Below, one piece after another: positions 50,435 through 57,144 of a stretch of DNA of 64,000 nt. Origin of the DNA: an uncultured Gemmatimonadota bacterium (GTDB lineage Bacteria > Gemmatimonadota > Gemmatimonadetes > Gemmatimonadales > Gemmatimonadaceae); the NCBI GenBank assembly GCA_903910555.1, contig CAIVZZ010000010.1:33154-97153 (forward strand). The letters are read 5' to 3'. A program made the position numbers and the translations under genes. Under the pieces are notes generated by a model that worked only from the letters and a program-made list of their open reading frames with translations, ran no database searches and was not told the DNA's origin. Every line of letters starts with the position of its first letter. Position 1 is the stretch's first letter.

Positions 50435-52009
50435 CTAAGCGGCGCGGCGGCCGTCGATCATGTCGCGGACGCTGCCGTCGTAGCCGGCTACGGCTTTGTC
50501 GTCAGTCGTAAGCAGTGACACAATGATTCCAATCATAAACGACGCGGGGATCGTAAGCACTGCGGGATTCTTCAGCGGGAACCAGGCCGTGGTGTGTTTG
50601 AGAATATCGACTTGAATGACCGGTGAGAACCAGATCAGCAGCAGTGTTCCCGCTGTGCCGGCGACCATGCTCGCGACGGCGCCCTGCGTGGTGCAGCGCC
50701 GCCAGAAAATCGACAGGACAAGGGCCGGGAAGTTCGCGCTCGCGGCGATCGCAAAGGCGAGGCTCACCATGAACGCGACGTTCTGTCCTTTGAACACGAT
50801 TCCAAGAACCACCGCGATCACGCCGAGCACCAGCGCCGCACCGCGCGCGACTTTCAGCTCTTCACCGGGGCGCGCTTCGCCTTTTCGCACGACGCTTGTC
50901 CAGAGATCGTGAGAGAGTGCGGCGGCGCCTGACAGCGTGAGTCCCGCGACCACCGCGAGAATCGTCGCGAATGCCACTGCGGCAATAAATCCGAGGAATG
51001 GTGTGCCGCCGAGATACTCGGCGAGCAGCGGCGCGGCCATGTTGCCGCCTTTGTCGACGGCCTTGATCGCATCCGGGCCGACGAGCACCATGGCGCCGAA
51101 TCCGAGAATGAATGTCAGCAGATAGAAAAATCCGATGAGACCTGTCGCATAGAAAACTGATTTGCGCGCGGCTTTTGCATCGGGCACGGTATAAAAACGC
51201 ATGAGGATGTGCGGCAGGCCTGCAGTGCCGAACATCAGCGCCATGCCGAGCGAAATCGTGTCGAGCGGATTTGCGACGAGTTTCCCCGGCGCGAGCATTC
51301 CCGCGCCGTACTTGGTGCTCGCGGCGGAAAAGAGCGCGAGCGGATTCATGCCGAACTTCGCGAGCACCATGAACGCGAGTGCCGCAGCGCCGCCGAGCAG
51401 GAGCGCGGCCTTTACGATCTGGACCCAGGTGGTGGCGAGCATTCCGCCGAAAATCACATACGCAATCATCGCCGCGCCGACGATCACGACCGCTGTTTCA
51501 TAGCTCAGCCCGAACATCAGCTTGATGAGGCTGCCGCCGCCAACCATCTGCGCGATCAGATAAAAAATGACCGTTGAAAGTGTGCCGACCGCCGCCGCGA
51601 TTCTGACCGGCGCCTGTTTGAGGCGCGTCGCGAGCACATCCGCGAAGGTGTATTTGCCGAGGTTGCGCAGCGGTTCGGCGACGAGAAAGAGGACGACAGG
51701 CCATCCGACGAGCCAGCCGGTCGAGTAGATCAGCCCGTCGAATCCGGTGGTTGAGACGAGCCCCGCGATTCCGAGAAAGCTTGCCGCGCTCATATAATCG
51801 CCGGCGAGCGCGAAGCCGTTCTGCGCGGCCGTTACCGATCTGCCTGCCGCATAGAACTGTTCGGTGGTACGCGTTTTTCGCGCGGCCCACCAGGTAATGC
51901 CGAGCGTGACGGCGATAAAAAAGAAGAAGAACGCCATGGCAACGGCATTCGGCTTGCCAATAGCGGAAGCGGTCGCTGCCGTCGCCTGGGTCAGGAGGGG
52001 TTCGATCAT
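50435..52009 (-). CDS. actP: Cation/acetate symporter ActP-like (SSS family)
   Basis: A 524-aa sodium:solute symporter with about 13 helices. 'ARKTRTTEQFYAAGRSVTAA' and 'GFALAGDYMSAASFLGIAGL' are the canonical ActP/YjcG start. 'GLPHILMRFYTVPDAKAARK', 'AVAFATILAVVAGLTLSGAA' and 'ALSHDLWTSV' follow. The DUF485 gene yjcH lies immediately upstream with a 4-bp overlap, the same pair as in E. coli, which supports acetate/short-chain carboxylate uptake. acs is not in the window. Confidence 0.93.
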   Translation of the reverse strand: MIEPLLTQATAATASAIGKPNAVAMAFFFFFIAVTLGITWWAARKTRTTEQFYAAGRSVTAAQNGFALAGDYMSAASFLGIAGLVSTTGFDGLIYSTGWLVGWPVVLFLVAEPLRNLGKYTFADVLATRLKQAPVRIAAAVGTLSTVIFYLIAQMVGGGSLIKLMFGLSYETAVVIVGAAMIAYVIFGGMLATTWVQIVKAALLLGGAAALAFMVLAKFGMNPLALFSAASTKYGAGMLAPGKLVANPLDTISLGMALMFGTAGLPHILMRFYTVPDAKAARKSVFYATGLIGFFYLLTFILGFGAMVLVGPDAIKAVDKGGNMAAPLLAEYLGGTPFLGFIAAVAFATILAVVAGLTLSGAAALSHDLWTSVVRKGEARPGEELKVARGAALVLGVIAVVLGIVFKGQNVAFMVSLAFAIAASANFPALVLSIFWRRCTTQGAVASMVAGTAGTLLLIWFSPVIQVDILKHTTAWFPLKNPAVLTIPASFMIGIIVSLLTTDDKAVAGYDGSVRDMIDGRRAA

Positions 52010-52290
52010 TTCGCCTCCCGCTTCAGTGCATCGAGCTTGGCGTCATAGTGATTGTTCGCCCACCAGACGTAGAACCAGGTGAGGAGCCAGCTCGCGACGA
52101 TGACGATCGCGCCAAATAAAATTCCCACACTCAGCCCCGGAGCGATCGGCGAGCCCATCCATTCCTTCTGATACGCGATCAACGCGATGAAGCCGAAATA
52201 GATGCAGATGACGATCGCCGTGAGCACAATCGCAATGCGCCAACGTGCCGCTGCGAGCGTCTGGTGACTCGATGTCATATCGGGCGCCAC
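52006..52290 (-). CDS. yjcH: DUF485 membrane protein, YjcH-like
   Basis: A 94-aa protein with two transmembrane helices ('IAIVLTAIVICIYFGFIALI' and 'LFGAIVIVASWLLTWFYVWW') separated by a short loop ('EWMGSPIAPGLSVG'). It ends 'WANNHYDAKLDALKREAK', typical of DUF485 proteins encoded beside ActP. The start shown is GTG 52290; ATG 52278 is an equally reasonable start. Neither has a clear ribosome site. It probably helps assembly or regulation of the symporter; its exact role in the family is unknown. Confidence 0.88.
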   Translation of the reverse strand: MAPDMTSSHQTLAAARWRIAIVLTAIVICIYFGFIALIAYQKEWMGSPIAPGLSVGILFGAIVIVASWLLTWFYVWWANNHYDAKLDALKREAK

Positions 52291-52336
52291 TCCGGGGCGG
52301 GTGCGGTACTGGTTGTTTCCGTGCGCGCTATGAAAA

Positions 52337-53074
52337 CTACTTGGGCTTCTTCCACTCCTCTGCGATGCGCGCGCTCACGATGTAGTCGAGCTTTGGGAAC
52401 TCCTTCATCAGGTACGCATTCCCCTCGGCGGCGATGCGGTCCTGACTCGGGCCCTGGCCGCCGCTTTCCGCCCCGTCGCCATAGCCCTTATACAGCGAAT
52501 CCGCGACTGACATGCCGGTGGTCACTTCACCAAGCGGCGAGAAGCCTGTGGCGTCGAGCCGGCTGTTGTCGCCGAAATTAATGAACAGCTGCGTGCCGCG
52601 GCTGTTGGGCATTCCGGTCTTCGCGAACGTCACCGTGCCGCGCTTGTTGCTGTGCTTGACCGGATCATCGTTGAATGGACGATCGTGCCAGACGTGGCCG
52701 ACAGCGGTGTCGCCGGCCATGCCGAACTGCGCCATGAAGCCGTCGAGCACGCGGAAGAATCGAATGCCGTCGTAGTAGCCGTTCGAGACGAGGTAGTAAA
52801 AGCGATCTGCGCCCTTCGGCGACCAGTCGCGGTGGACTTTTATGTCGAACGGACCCTTGGACGTCACCATGTGCACCGTGAAACTGTCCGGCCCCGATGC
52901 AAAGAGCTTCGTTGCGTCAGGATGAAGGATCGCCTCCGATGGCGGAGCCGGAGCCGCGGCCACCGGGGGTGCCACGGGTGCTTTCTCGGCCGGCGGGGCG
53001 GCCGACTTCTCACCGCACGCTGATACAAAGAGAACCGTCGCTGCAATCATTGCCGCCATCGCCGAACGTTTCAT
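52337..53074 (-). CDS. Cyclophilin-type peptidyl-prolyl isomerase, lipoprotein
   Basis: A 245-aa protein with a lipobox ('MKRSAMAAMIAATVLFVSAC', Cys20), then an Ala/Pro-rich spacer (residues 25-50) and a cyclophilin domain. 'HMVTSKGPFDIKVHRDWSPK' starts the domain; 'DGIRFFRVLDGFMAQFGMAG', 'RGTVTFAKTGMPNSRGTQLF' and 'FINFGDNSRLDATGFSPLGE' are the core motifs. It catalyses cis-trans proline isomerisation, probably anchored in the envelope to help fold exported proteins. The M28 peptidase gene precedes it by 2 bp. Confidence 0.92.
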   Translation of the reverse strand: MKRSAMAAMIAATVLFVSACGEKSAAPPAEKAPVAPPVAAAPAPPSEAILHPDATKLFASGPDSFTVHMVTSKGPFDIKVHRDWSPKGADRFYYLVSNGYYDGIRFFRVLDGFMAQFGMAGDTAVGHVWHDRPFNDDPVKHSNKRGTVTFAKTGMPNSRGTQLFINFGDNSRLDATGFSPLGEVTTGMSVADSLYKGYGDGAESGGQGPSQDRIAAEGNAYLMKEFPKLDYIVSARIAEEWKKPK

Positions 53075-53076
53075 GT

Positions 53077-54837
53077 CTATCGATTGGTTGAAGATTTGAG
53101 ATTTGCAATCGCCCTGGCTGTTGCGTCGTCGACGCGCTTGACCGATGCTGCGATCGCGGCCTTGGTAATGTCACTCGACCCGCCGACTTCAATGTCATCT
53201 GCGGTCTTGAGCGCGTCGCGATACCACGCGCCCCAGACTTCCAAAATGTGCGACTCGTACGCCGTGCTGCCACCGCGCGTCAGTGTGTCTGCGGAAAGTT
53301 TGCGCTCGGTCTCGATTCGCGCGAGTGCCGCGTGCTCGAGTTCCGTTACAATCGCGCGTGCGGTCGGTCCATCGGCACTCGCCATCGTGAGGCCGCTCAC
53401 TAACGCGGCGATCCCGGAATTCTTCATTTCTCCGGCGGAAACCATCTCTTTCCGGTCGCCGTCCGTGTGATAAAACACGTCGGTGAAATGCCAGAGGAGC
53501 AACCCCGGCTTGTGCGCGGTGAGAAATGGCGTGTGATCGCTTCCGCCTTCAAACGGATTCGTCTTCACGACCCAGCCGGTGCCTTTGGCCTGATCGAGAC
53601 AGCGCTGAAGCACATAGTCGTTGAAGTAATGCGGGGTCATTCGATCTTCCTTCAACACCGAGCCGCCCCACTCTGTGTGATGGTCCTCGCCGCGCGTCCA
53701 GATCGCCGAAGGATCCGGCATCTTCTCGATGAGAAAAGTGCCGCCGGTTTTCTGCGTATCCTCGCCGACCATATCCAAACTCATTCCCCAGCGGATTCCT
53801 TTCGCACGCTCGGGGTCCTGCCTGATGTAACGGTCGGTCTCGGTGATCTCCTGGCCCCACAAAAAAGTCAGCGTACGCTTGGGATCTTCCTTGCCGCTCT
53901 TCACGAGATCTGCCGCGACGCGCGCCATCTCCTGCAGCGTCCCCACGCCGGTCGCGTTGTCGTTCGCGCCCGGCTCCTGCACATGCGCACTCCACACCCA
54001 GCGCTCTTCCGGCAGCACGCTCCCGCGAATCTCGGCGACGATCGCAAGTTCCGTGGCAGGATTCGTGAAGCGCGATTTTGTCACGACGTGCAGCGTGACC
54101 GGTCCCGCAGCGAGCGCGTTGTTCAGCTGCTCGCGCGCACCATACGAAATCGGCATCGCCCAAGCGGATTTGCTGCTGTCGTACGCCACGCTCGTAAATT
54201 GAATCGAACTGCGGTAGCGCTCGGGCTGCGTGTACTTCGGCATGGAATAGGCGAGCACGCCGAGTGCGCCTCGCTGCTGCACTGCGAGCATGAAGAGCTG
54301 ACTCAGGCGTCCGTCAGCGATGACGATCTTTCCTTTGACGTGCGCCGAGTCGAGCGCGGCGGGCGTTACGGCGTTCACGCGCACGAGCTCGGCGTCTACT
54401 CCACTGGCCGGCGTGGAGAACGAGTTCGTCGCGAGCATGTTGCGGTTGGTTGCGAACGCGAGCACTGGCGTGAGCTTGCCGCCGCTGGTGATCGCAACGG
54501 TTGCATCGAGCGGTTCCCACGCGGGGCGCGACATCGGATAGCGCTCGATGCGATATGTGAGGCGGTCGGAACTTTTCGCGACAGATTTCTCCACGTACCC
54601 AGCCGCGGCGAGCTTCGCGACAACGTGCATAATGCTCGAATCGAAACCGGCGTTGCCGGGCCAGCGGACGTAGCGGTCGAGATAGGCGACCGTTTCCATC
54701 GAGTGCGAGGCGTCGAAGCGCGGACGCACGAGCGCGAAGTGCGCGTCGGCGGGGCCGGATTGAGCCGAGATGATTTGCGCGCTCGTGAGCAGCAGCGCTG
54801 CCGCGATGAGCGCGCGATGAACTCTAGCTTCAACCAT
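53077..54837 (-). CDS. M28-family zinc aminopeptidase, secreted
   Basis: A 586-aa exopeptidase-like protein. ATG 54837 gives a Sec signal ('MVEARVHRALIAAALLLTSA'). An inserted PA-like domain (about 110-250) precedes the M28 catalytic core. Zinc ligands are visible in 'WSAHVQEPGANDNATGVGTL' (His, Asp), 'FLWGQEITETDRYI' (Glu pair), 'WGMSLDMVGEDTQKTGG' (Asp) and 'LWHFTDVFYHTDGDRKEMVS' (His). It probably degrades peptides in the periplasm or outside. It sits between a small secreted protein gene and a cyclophilin lipoprotein gene on the same strand. Substrate unknown. Confidence 0.88.
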   Translation of the reverse strand: MVEARVHRALIAAALLLTSAQIISAQSGPADAHFALVRPRFDASHSMETVAYLDRYVRWPGNAGFDSSIMHVVAKLAAAGYVEKSVAKSSDRLTYRIERYPMSRPAWEPLDATVAITSGGKLTPVLAFATNRNMLATNSFSTPASGVDAELVRVNAVTPAALDSAHVKGKIVIADGRLSQLFMLAVQQRGALGVLAYSMPKYTQPERYRSSIQFTSVAYDSSKSAWAMPISYGAREQLNNALAAGPVTLHVVTKSRFTNPATELAIVAEIRGSVLPEERWVWSAHVQEPGANDNATGVGTLQEMARVAADLVKSGKEDPKRTLTFLWGQEITETDRYIRQDPERAKGIRWGMSLDMVGEDTQKTGGTFLIEKMPDPSAIWTRGEDHHTEWGGSVLKEDRMTPHYFNDYVLQRCLDQAKGTGWVVKTNPFEGGSDHTPFLTAHKPGLLLWHFTDVFYHTDGDRKEMVSAGEMKNSGIAALVSGLTMASADGPTARAIVTELEHAALARIETERKLSADTLTRGGSTAYESHILEVWGAWYRDALKTADDIEVGGSSDITKAAIAASVKRVDDATARAIANLKSSTNR

Positions 54838-54850
54838 CTGTGGGAAACCT

Positions 54851-55333
54851 TTAGAAAATGTGGTCATCGCGCATCAAGACGACGTTCGCGCGTCGCGAGA
54901 CTGAGCCGTTGCGATAATCGAACGGGACATCGATCTCGCGATCTTTGAATGTGCCGCTCAGAATTCGCAGACCATCGCCGCCGCGTTTGGGATCCGGGAC
55001 AAATTTCAGTTGATTGCCTGCGGCGGACCAGGTGCCGTAAACAACCATTTTCTGAAGAGGATCCTGCGTGATCTGCGAGCCTTTCGACGCGAGGGTCTGG
55101 CGGTAGCGGAGGGCGGCGCGGAATTCGTGGTTGGGGCGGATCGAGAGGATGAGTTCGTCGAACTCGATCAGATATTGAACGCCCTTGTCGTCGCTCGCGC
55201 GATCGATCAACGGGAGGGGTTTGGCGTTGATGGTTTTGGAGACGTACGACGCCAGCCCGGGTTCGGTCGGGGCTTGGGCGGCCAGCGCGGCGGCGAGCGG
55301 CAGGGCGAGCAGCAGCTTTAGGGCGGGATTCAT
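54851..55333 (-). CDS. Small secreted protein, unknown
   Basis: A 160-aa protein with a Sec signal ('MNPALKLLLALPLAAALAAQ'). The mature part is beta-rich: 'VQYLIEFDELILSIRPNHEF', 'YGTWSAAGNQLKFVPDPKRG' and 'VPFDYRNGSVSRRANVVLMR', compatible with a lipocalin-like or META-like barrel. No known family is certain. It lies 13 bp upstream of the M28 peptidase on the same strand. The palindrome at 55375-55510 lies just upstream of the start. Confidence 0.7.
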   Translation of the reverse strand: MNPALKLLLALPLAAALAAQAPTEPGLASYVSKTINAKPLPLIDRASDDKGVQYLIEFDELILSIRPNHEFRAALRYRQTLASKGSQITQDPLQKMVVYGTWSAAGNQLKFVPDPKRGGDGLRILSGTFKDREIDVPFDYRNGSVSRRANVVLMRDDHIF

Positions 55334-55374
55334 AGGAGAAAACTACTGCCGGCAGCTCTGAGCCGTGAGGTTTT

Positions 55375-55510
55375 CGCTGTGAGCCGATAGCGATGGGCTT
55401 AAAGCGTTGAGCGAACGGCGACGGTACCGATTTGTGTGGCGACTGGCGCGCACGGCCGTCATTTCGCCGTTTCCCCACGGCTATTCGCTCAACGCTATCA
55501 GCTCACAGCG
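55375..55510. repeat. Third imperfect palindrome, with 14-bp bulge
   Basis: CGCTGTGAGCCGATAGCG (55375-55392) and, after a 14-bp insert, TTGAGCGAA (55407-55415) match the reverse complement of 55484-55510, at 26 of 27 positions outside the insert. Inner sequences also pair partly (ACGGCGA with TTTCGCCGT). It fills the 203-bp gap between the small secreted protein (-) and the AI-2E-type permease (-); weaker pairing extends outward. Words GCTGTGAGC, GATAGCG and CAGCT recur. Confidence 0.75.
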
Positions 55511-55536
55511 GTGCCCTGCAGAGCTATCAGCTGCGG

Positions 55537-56688
55537 CTAATTCCCGAGCAGTTCTCCGAAGTGGTTCAGCCCCGGGACATGATCGCACGCGATTTTTACC
55601 ACGGTGGTGAGCGGAACTGCCAGCACCGCCCCCGGGATCCCCCAGATCCAGCCGAAGAAAATCAGGCCGAGGAAAATCGCCACCGTATTCACCGGCAGCC
55701 GGCGGCCGAGGAGCATTGGTGTAATCAGATTGTTCTCGACCAAATGAATGGCGAGAAAGCATGCCGGTGCGACAATGGCGCGGGTCGGGTCGTCGAAGAA
55801 TGCAAGCGAGGCGAGCGAGATGATGATGAAGCTGCTGATCGGCCCGATGTAAGGGACGAAGTTCAGCACGGCGACCATCACTCCCCAAAGAATCGGATTC
55901 GGAAGCCCGGCTGCCCAGAGCGATAGTGCCGTCGCGACGCCAACGCCGGAGTTGATCATCGTCGCCGTCGCGAGAAATTTCGATGTGACGAGTTCGATTT
56001 CGCTGAGAATAGTCTCGAGATGAACGACATCGCGGCGGCCGGGAAGGATCTGCGCAATTTTCTTGCGAAAGAGCGGACCGCTTGCGAGCAGAAAATACGT
56101 CAGAAAAACAACGCTCAGTGCCGCCGGCACGAGTTCGAGCACGCTCATCAGGCGATCGAACATGCTGGTGGTCGCAAGCTGAACCTGCGCGGGCGGGCGG
56201 CCGGACGGGGTCGCGGGTGCTGCGGCCGTCGCCATGCGATCCGCCGATTGCTGCAGCGCCGCAATCGGCTGCATGAACGTGTGGATCTTCGTTCCTATTT
56301 TTCCAAATGTCGCTGGCGCGGTCGAGATCAACTCCGTCGCCGGATTGATCATCATCGAACCTGCGCCGACTACGATCCCGATTGTGCCGAACACGACGAT
56401 CGCCGCACCGAGTTGCTCCGGAATCTTCCGCCGCCTGAGCCAGCGCACCGGCGCGCTCAAGAGCAGCGTCAGCAGGACGGCGACGACAACCGGCAACACG
56501 ACAGCCCGGCCGAGTTTGAGCGCGGAGATGCTCATGACGACCGTAATGACGATCGCCGCGGTGCGCACGGCGTTGCTGTCGTTGCTCTGGTGCGGATGCG
56601 GTGGCGCGGTTGACGCCTGCTCGACAGCGGCCATAGTTGCCTTTTGCGGATCCCCGGTGGTGTGCTCGAGCGCTCTTTCCCTGTTCAT
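55537..56688 (-). CDS. AI-2E family transporter (permease)
   Basis: A 383-aa inner-membrane protein with about eight helices of the AI-2E/UPF0118 family. ATG 56688 (MNRERALEHTTG) is chosen; the open frame runs upstream to 57246 but that part overlaps the divergent padR. Helices: 'AIVITVVMSISALKLGRAVV', 'VPAALSVVFLTYFLLASGPL', 'GVATALSLWAAGLPNPILWG', 'LNFVPYIGPISSFIIISLAS'. The conserved 'LVENNLITPMLLGRRLPVNT' precedes 'IFFGWIWGIPGAVLAVPLTT'. Family members export small molecules (one exports AI-2, others Na+/H+); the cargo here is unknown. It shares a 93-bp divergent region with padR. Confidence 0.9.
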   Translation of the reverse strand: MNRERALEHTTGDPQKATMAAVEQASTAPPHPHQSNDSNAVRTAAIVITVVMSISALKLGRAVVLPVVVAVLLTLLLSAPVRWLRRRKIPEQLGAAIVVFGTIGIVVGAGSMMINPATELISTAPATFGKIGTKIHTFMQPIAALQQSADRMATAAAPATPSGRPPAQVQLATTSMFDRLMSVLELVPAALSVVFLTYFLLASGPLFRKKIAQILPGRRDVVHLETILSEIELVTSKFLATATMINSGVGVATALSLWAAGLPNPILWGVMVAVLNFVPYIGPISSFIIISLASLAFFDDPTRAIVAPACFLAIHLVENNLITPMLLGRRLPVNTVAIFLGLIFFGWIWGIPGAVLAVPLTTVVKIACDHVPGLNHFGELLGN

Positions 56689-56737
56689 ATAGTAGTACAC
56701 CGCGCGCGGCGGGCGGGCCGAACCGGCAGGACGCAGG

Positions 56738-56775
56738 ACTATAGCCATTGACAGTATATCCACGCTGGCTATAGT
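56738..56775. promoter_or_regulatory. Inverted-repeat operator, likely PadR site
   Basis: ACTATAGCCA (56738-56747) and TGGCTATAGT (56766-56775) are a perfect 10-bp inverted repeat with an 18-bp spacer. The right arm covers the -10 box of the padR promoter and the left arm adjoins its -35 box, so a bound PadR dimer or pair would block the promoter. Confidence 0.75.
56748..56775 (+). promoter_or_regulatory. padR promoter giving a leaderless transcript
   Basis: A perfect -35 TTGACA (56748-56753), a 16-bp spacer and TATAGT (56770-56775). The expected start point, about 7 bp downstream, coincides with the A of the padR ATG at 56782; no ribosome-binding site is seen. This suggests a leaderless message. 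Confidence 0.7.
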
Positions 56776-56781
56776 TGGATC

Positions 56782-57144
56782 ATGGCACACTCCCAGTCCG
56801 ATATCAGCGCGCTCATTCCGCTCCCGCCCGCCACTTTCCACATCCTGATGGCGGTCGCGCAGGAAGACCGCCACGGATATGGCATCATTCAGGATGTCAT
56901 CCGCCGGACCAATGGCGAGCTCAAGCTCAGCGCCGGAACGCTGTACCGATCGGTTCAGCGCATGCTTGAGCAAGGGTTGATCGACGAGACGGACGATCGT
57001 CCCGCGCCCGAACTCGACGACGAGCGCCGCCGCTACTATCGCATCAGCGCGTTCGGCACCGCGGTCGCACGCGCCGAAACGCGCCGGATGACGCAGCTCG
57101 TGCGGATGGCGCGCACGCAGGGACTGCTCCCGGAGCGCGCCTGA
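56782..57144 (+). CDS. PadR family transcriptional regulator
   Basis: A 120-aa winged-helix repressor. 'LPPATFHILMAVAQEDRHGY' starts the helix-turn-helix domain; 'RTNGELKLSAGTLYRSVQRM' and 'LEQGLIDETDDRPAPELDDE' give the recognition helix and wing, and 'RRRYYRISAFGTAVARAETR' leads into the dimerising C-terminal helix. PadR proteins repress their own promoter and a downstream transporter. The ADOP permease starts 1 base into the padR stop (TGATG), a layout very common in Acidobacteria and Gemmatimonadota. Confidence 0.94.
   Translation: MAHSQSDISALIPLPPATFHILMAVAQEDRHGYGIIQDVIRRTNGELKLSAGTLYRSVQRMLEQGLIDETDDRPAPELDDERRRYYRISAFGTAVARAETRRMTQLVRMARTQGLLPERA

Noticed and set aside
53467..54948. 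Long + strand frame (493 codons) opposite the M28 peptidase
   Set aside because: It is the antisense shadow of a well-supported peptidase gene; composition is Arg/His-rich and no domain is recognisable.
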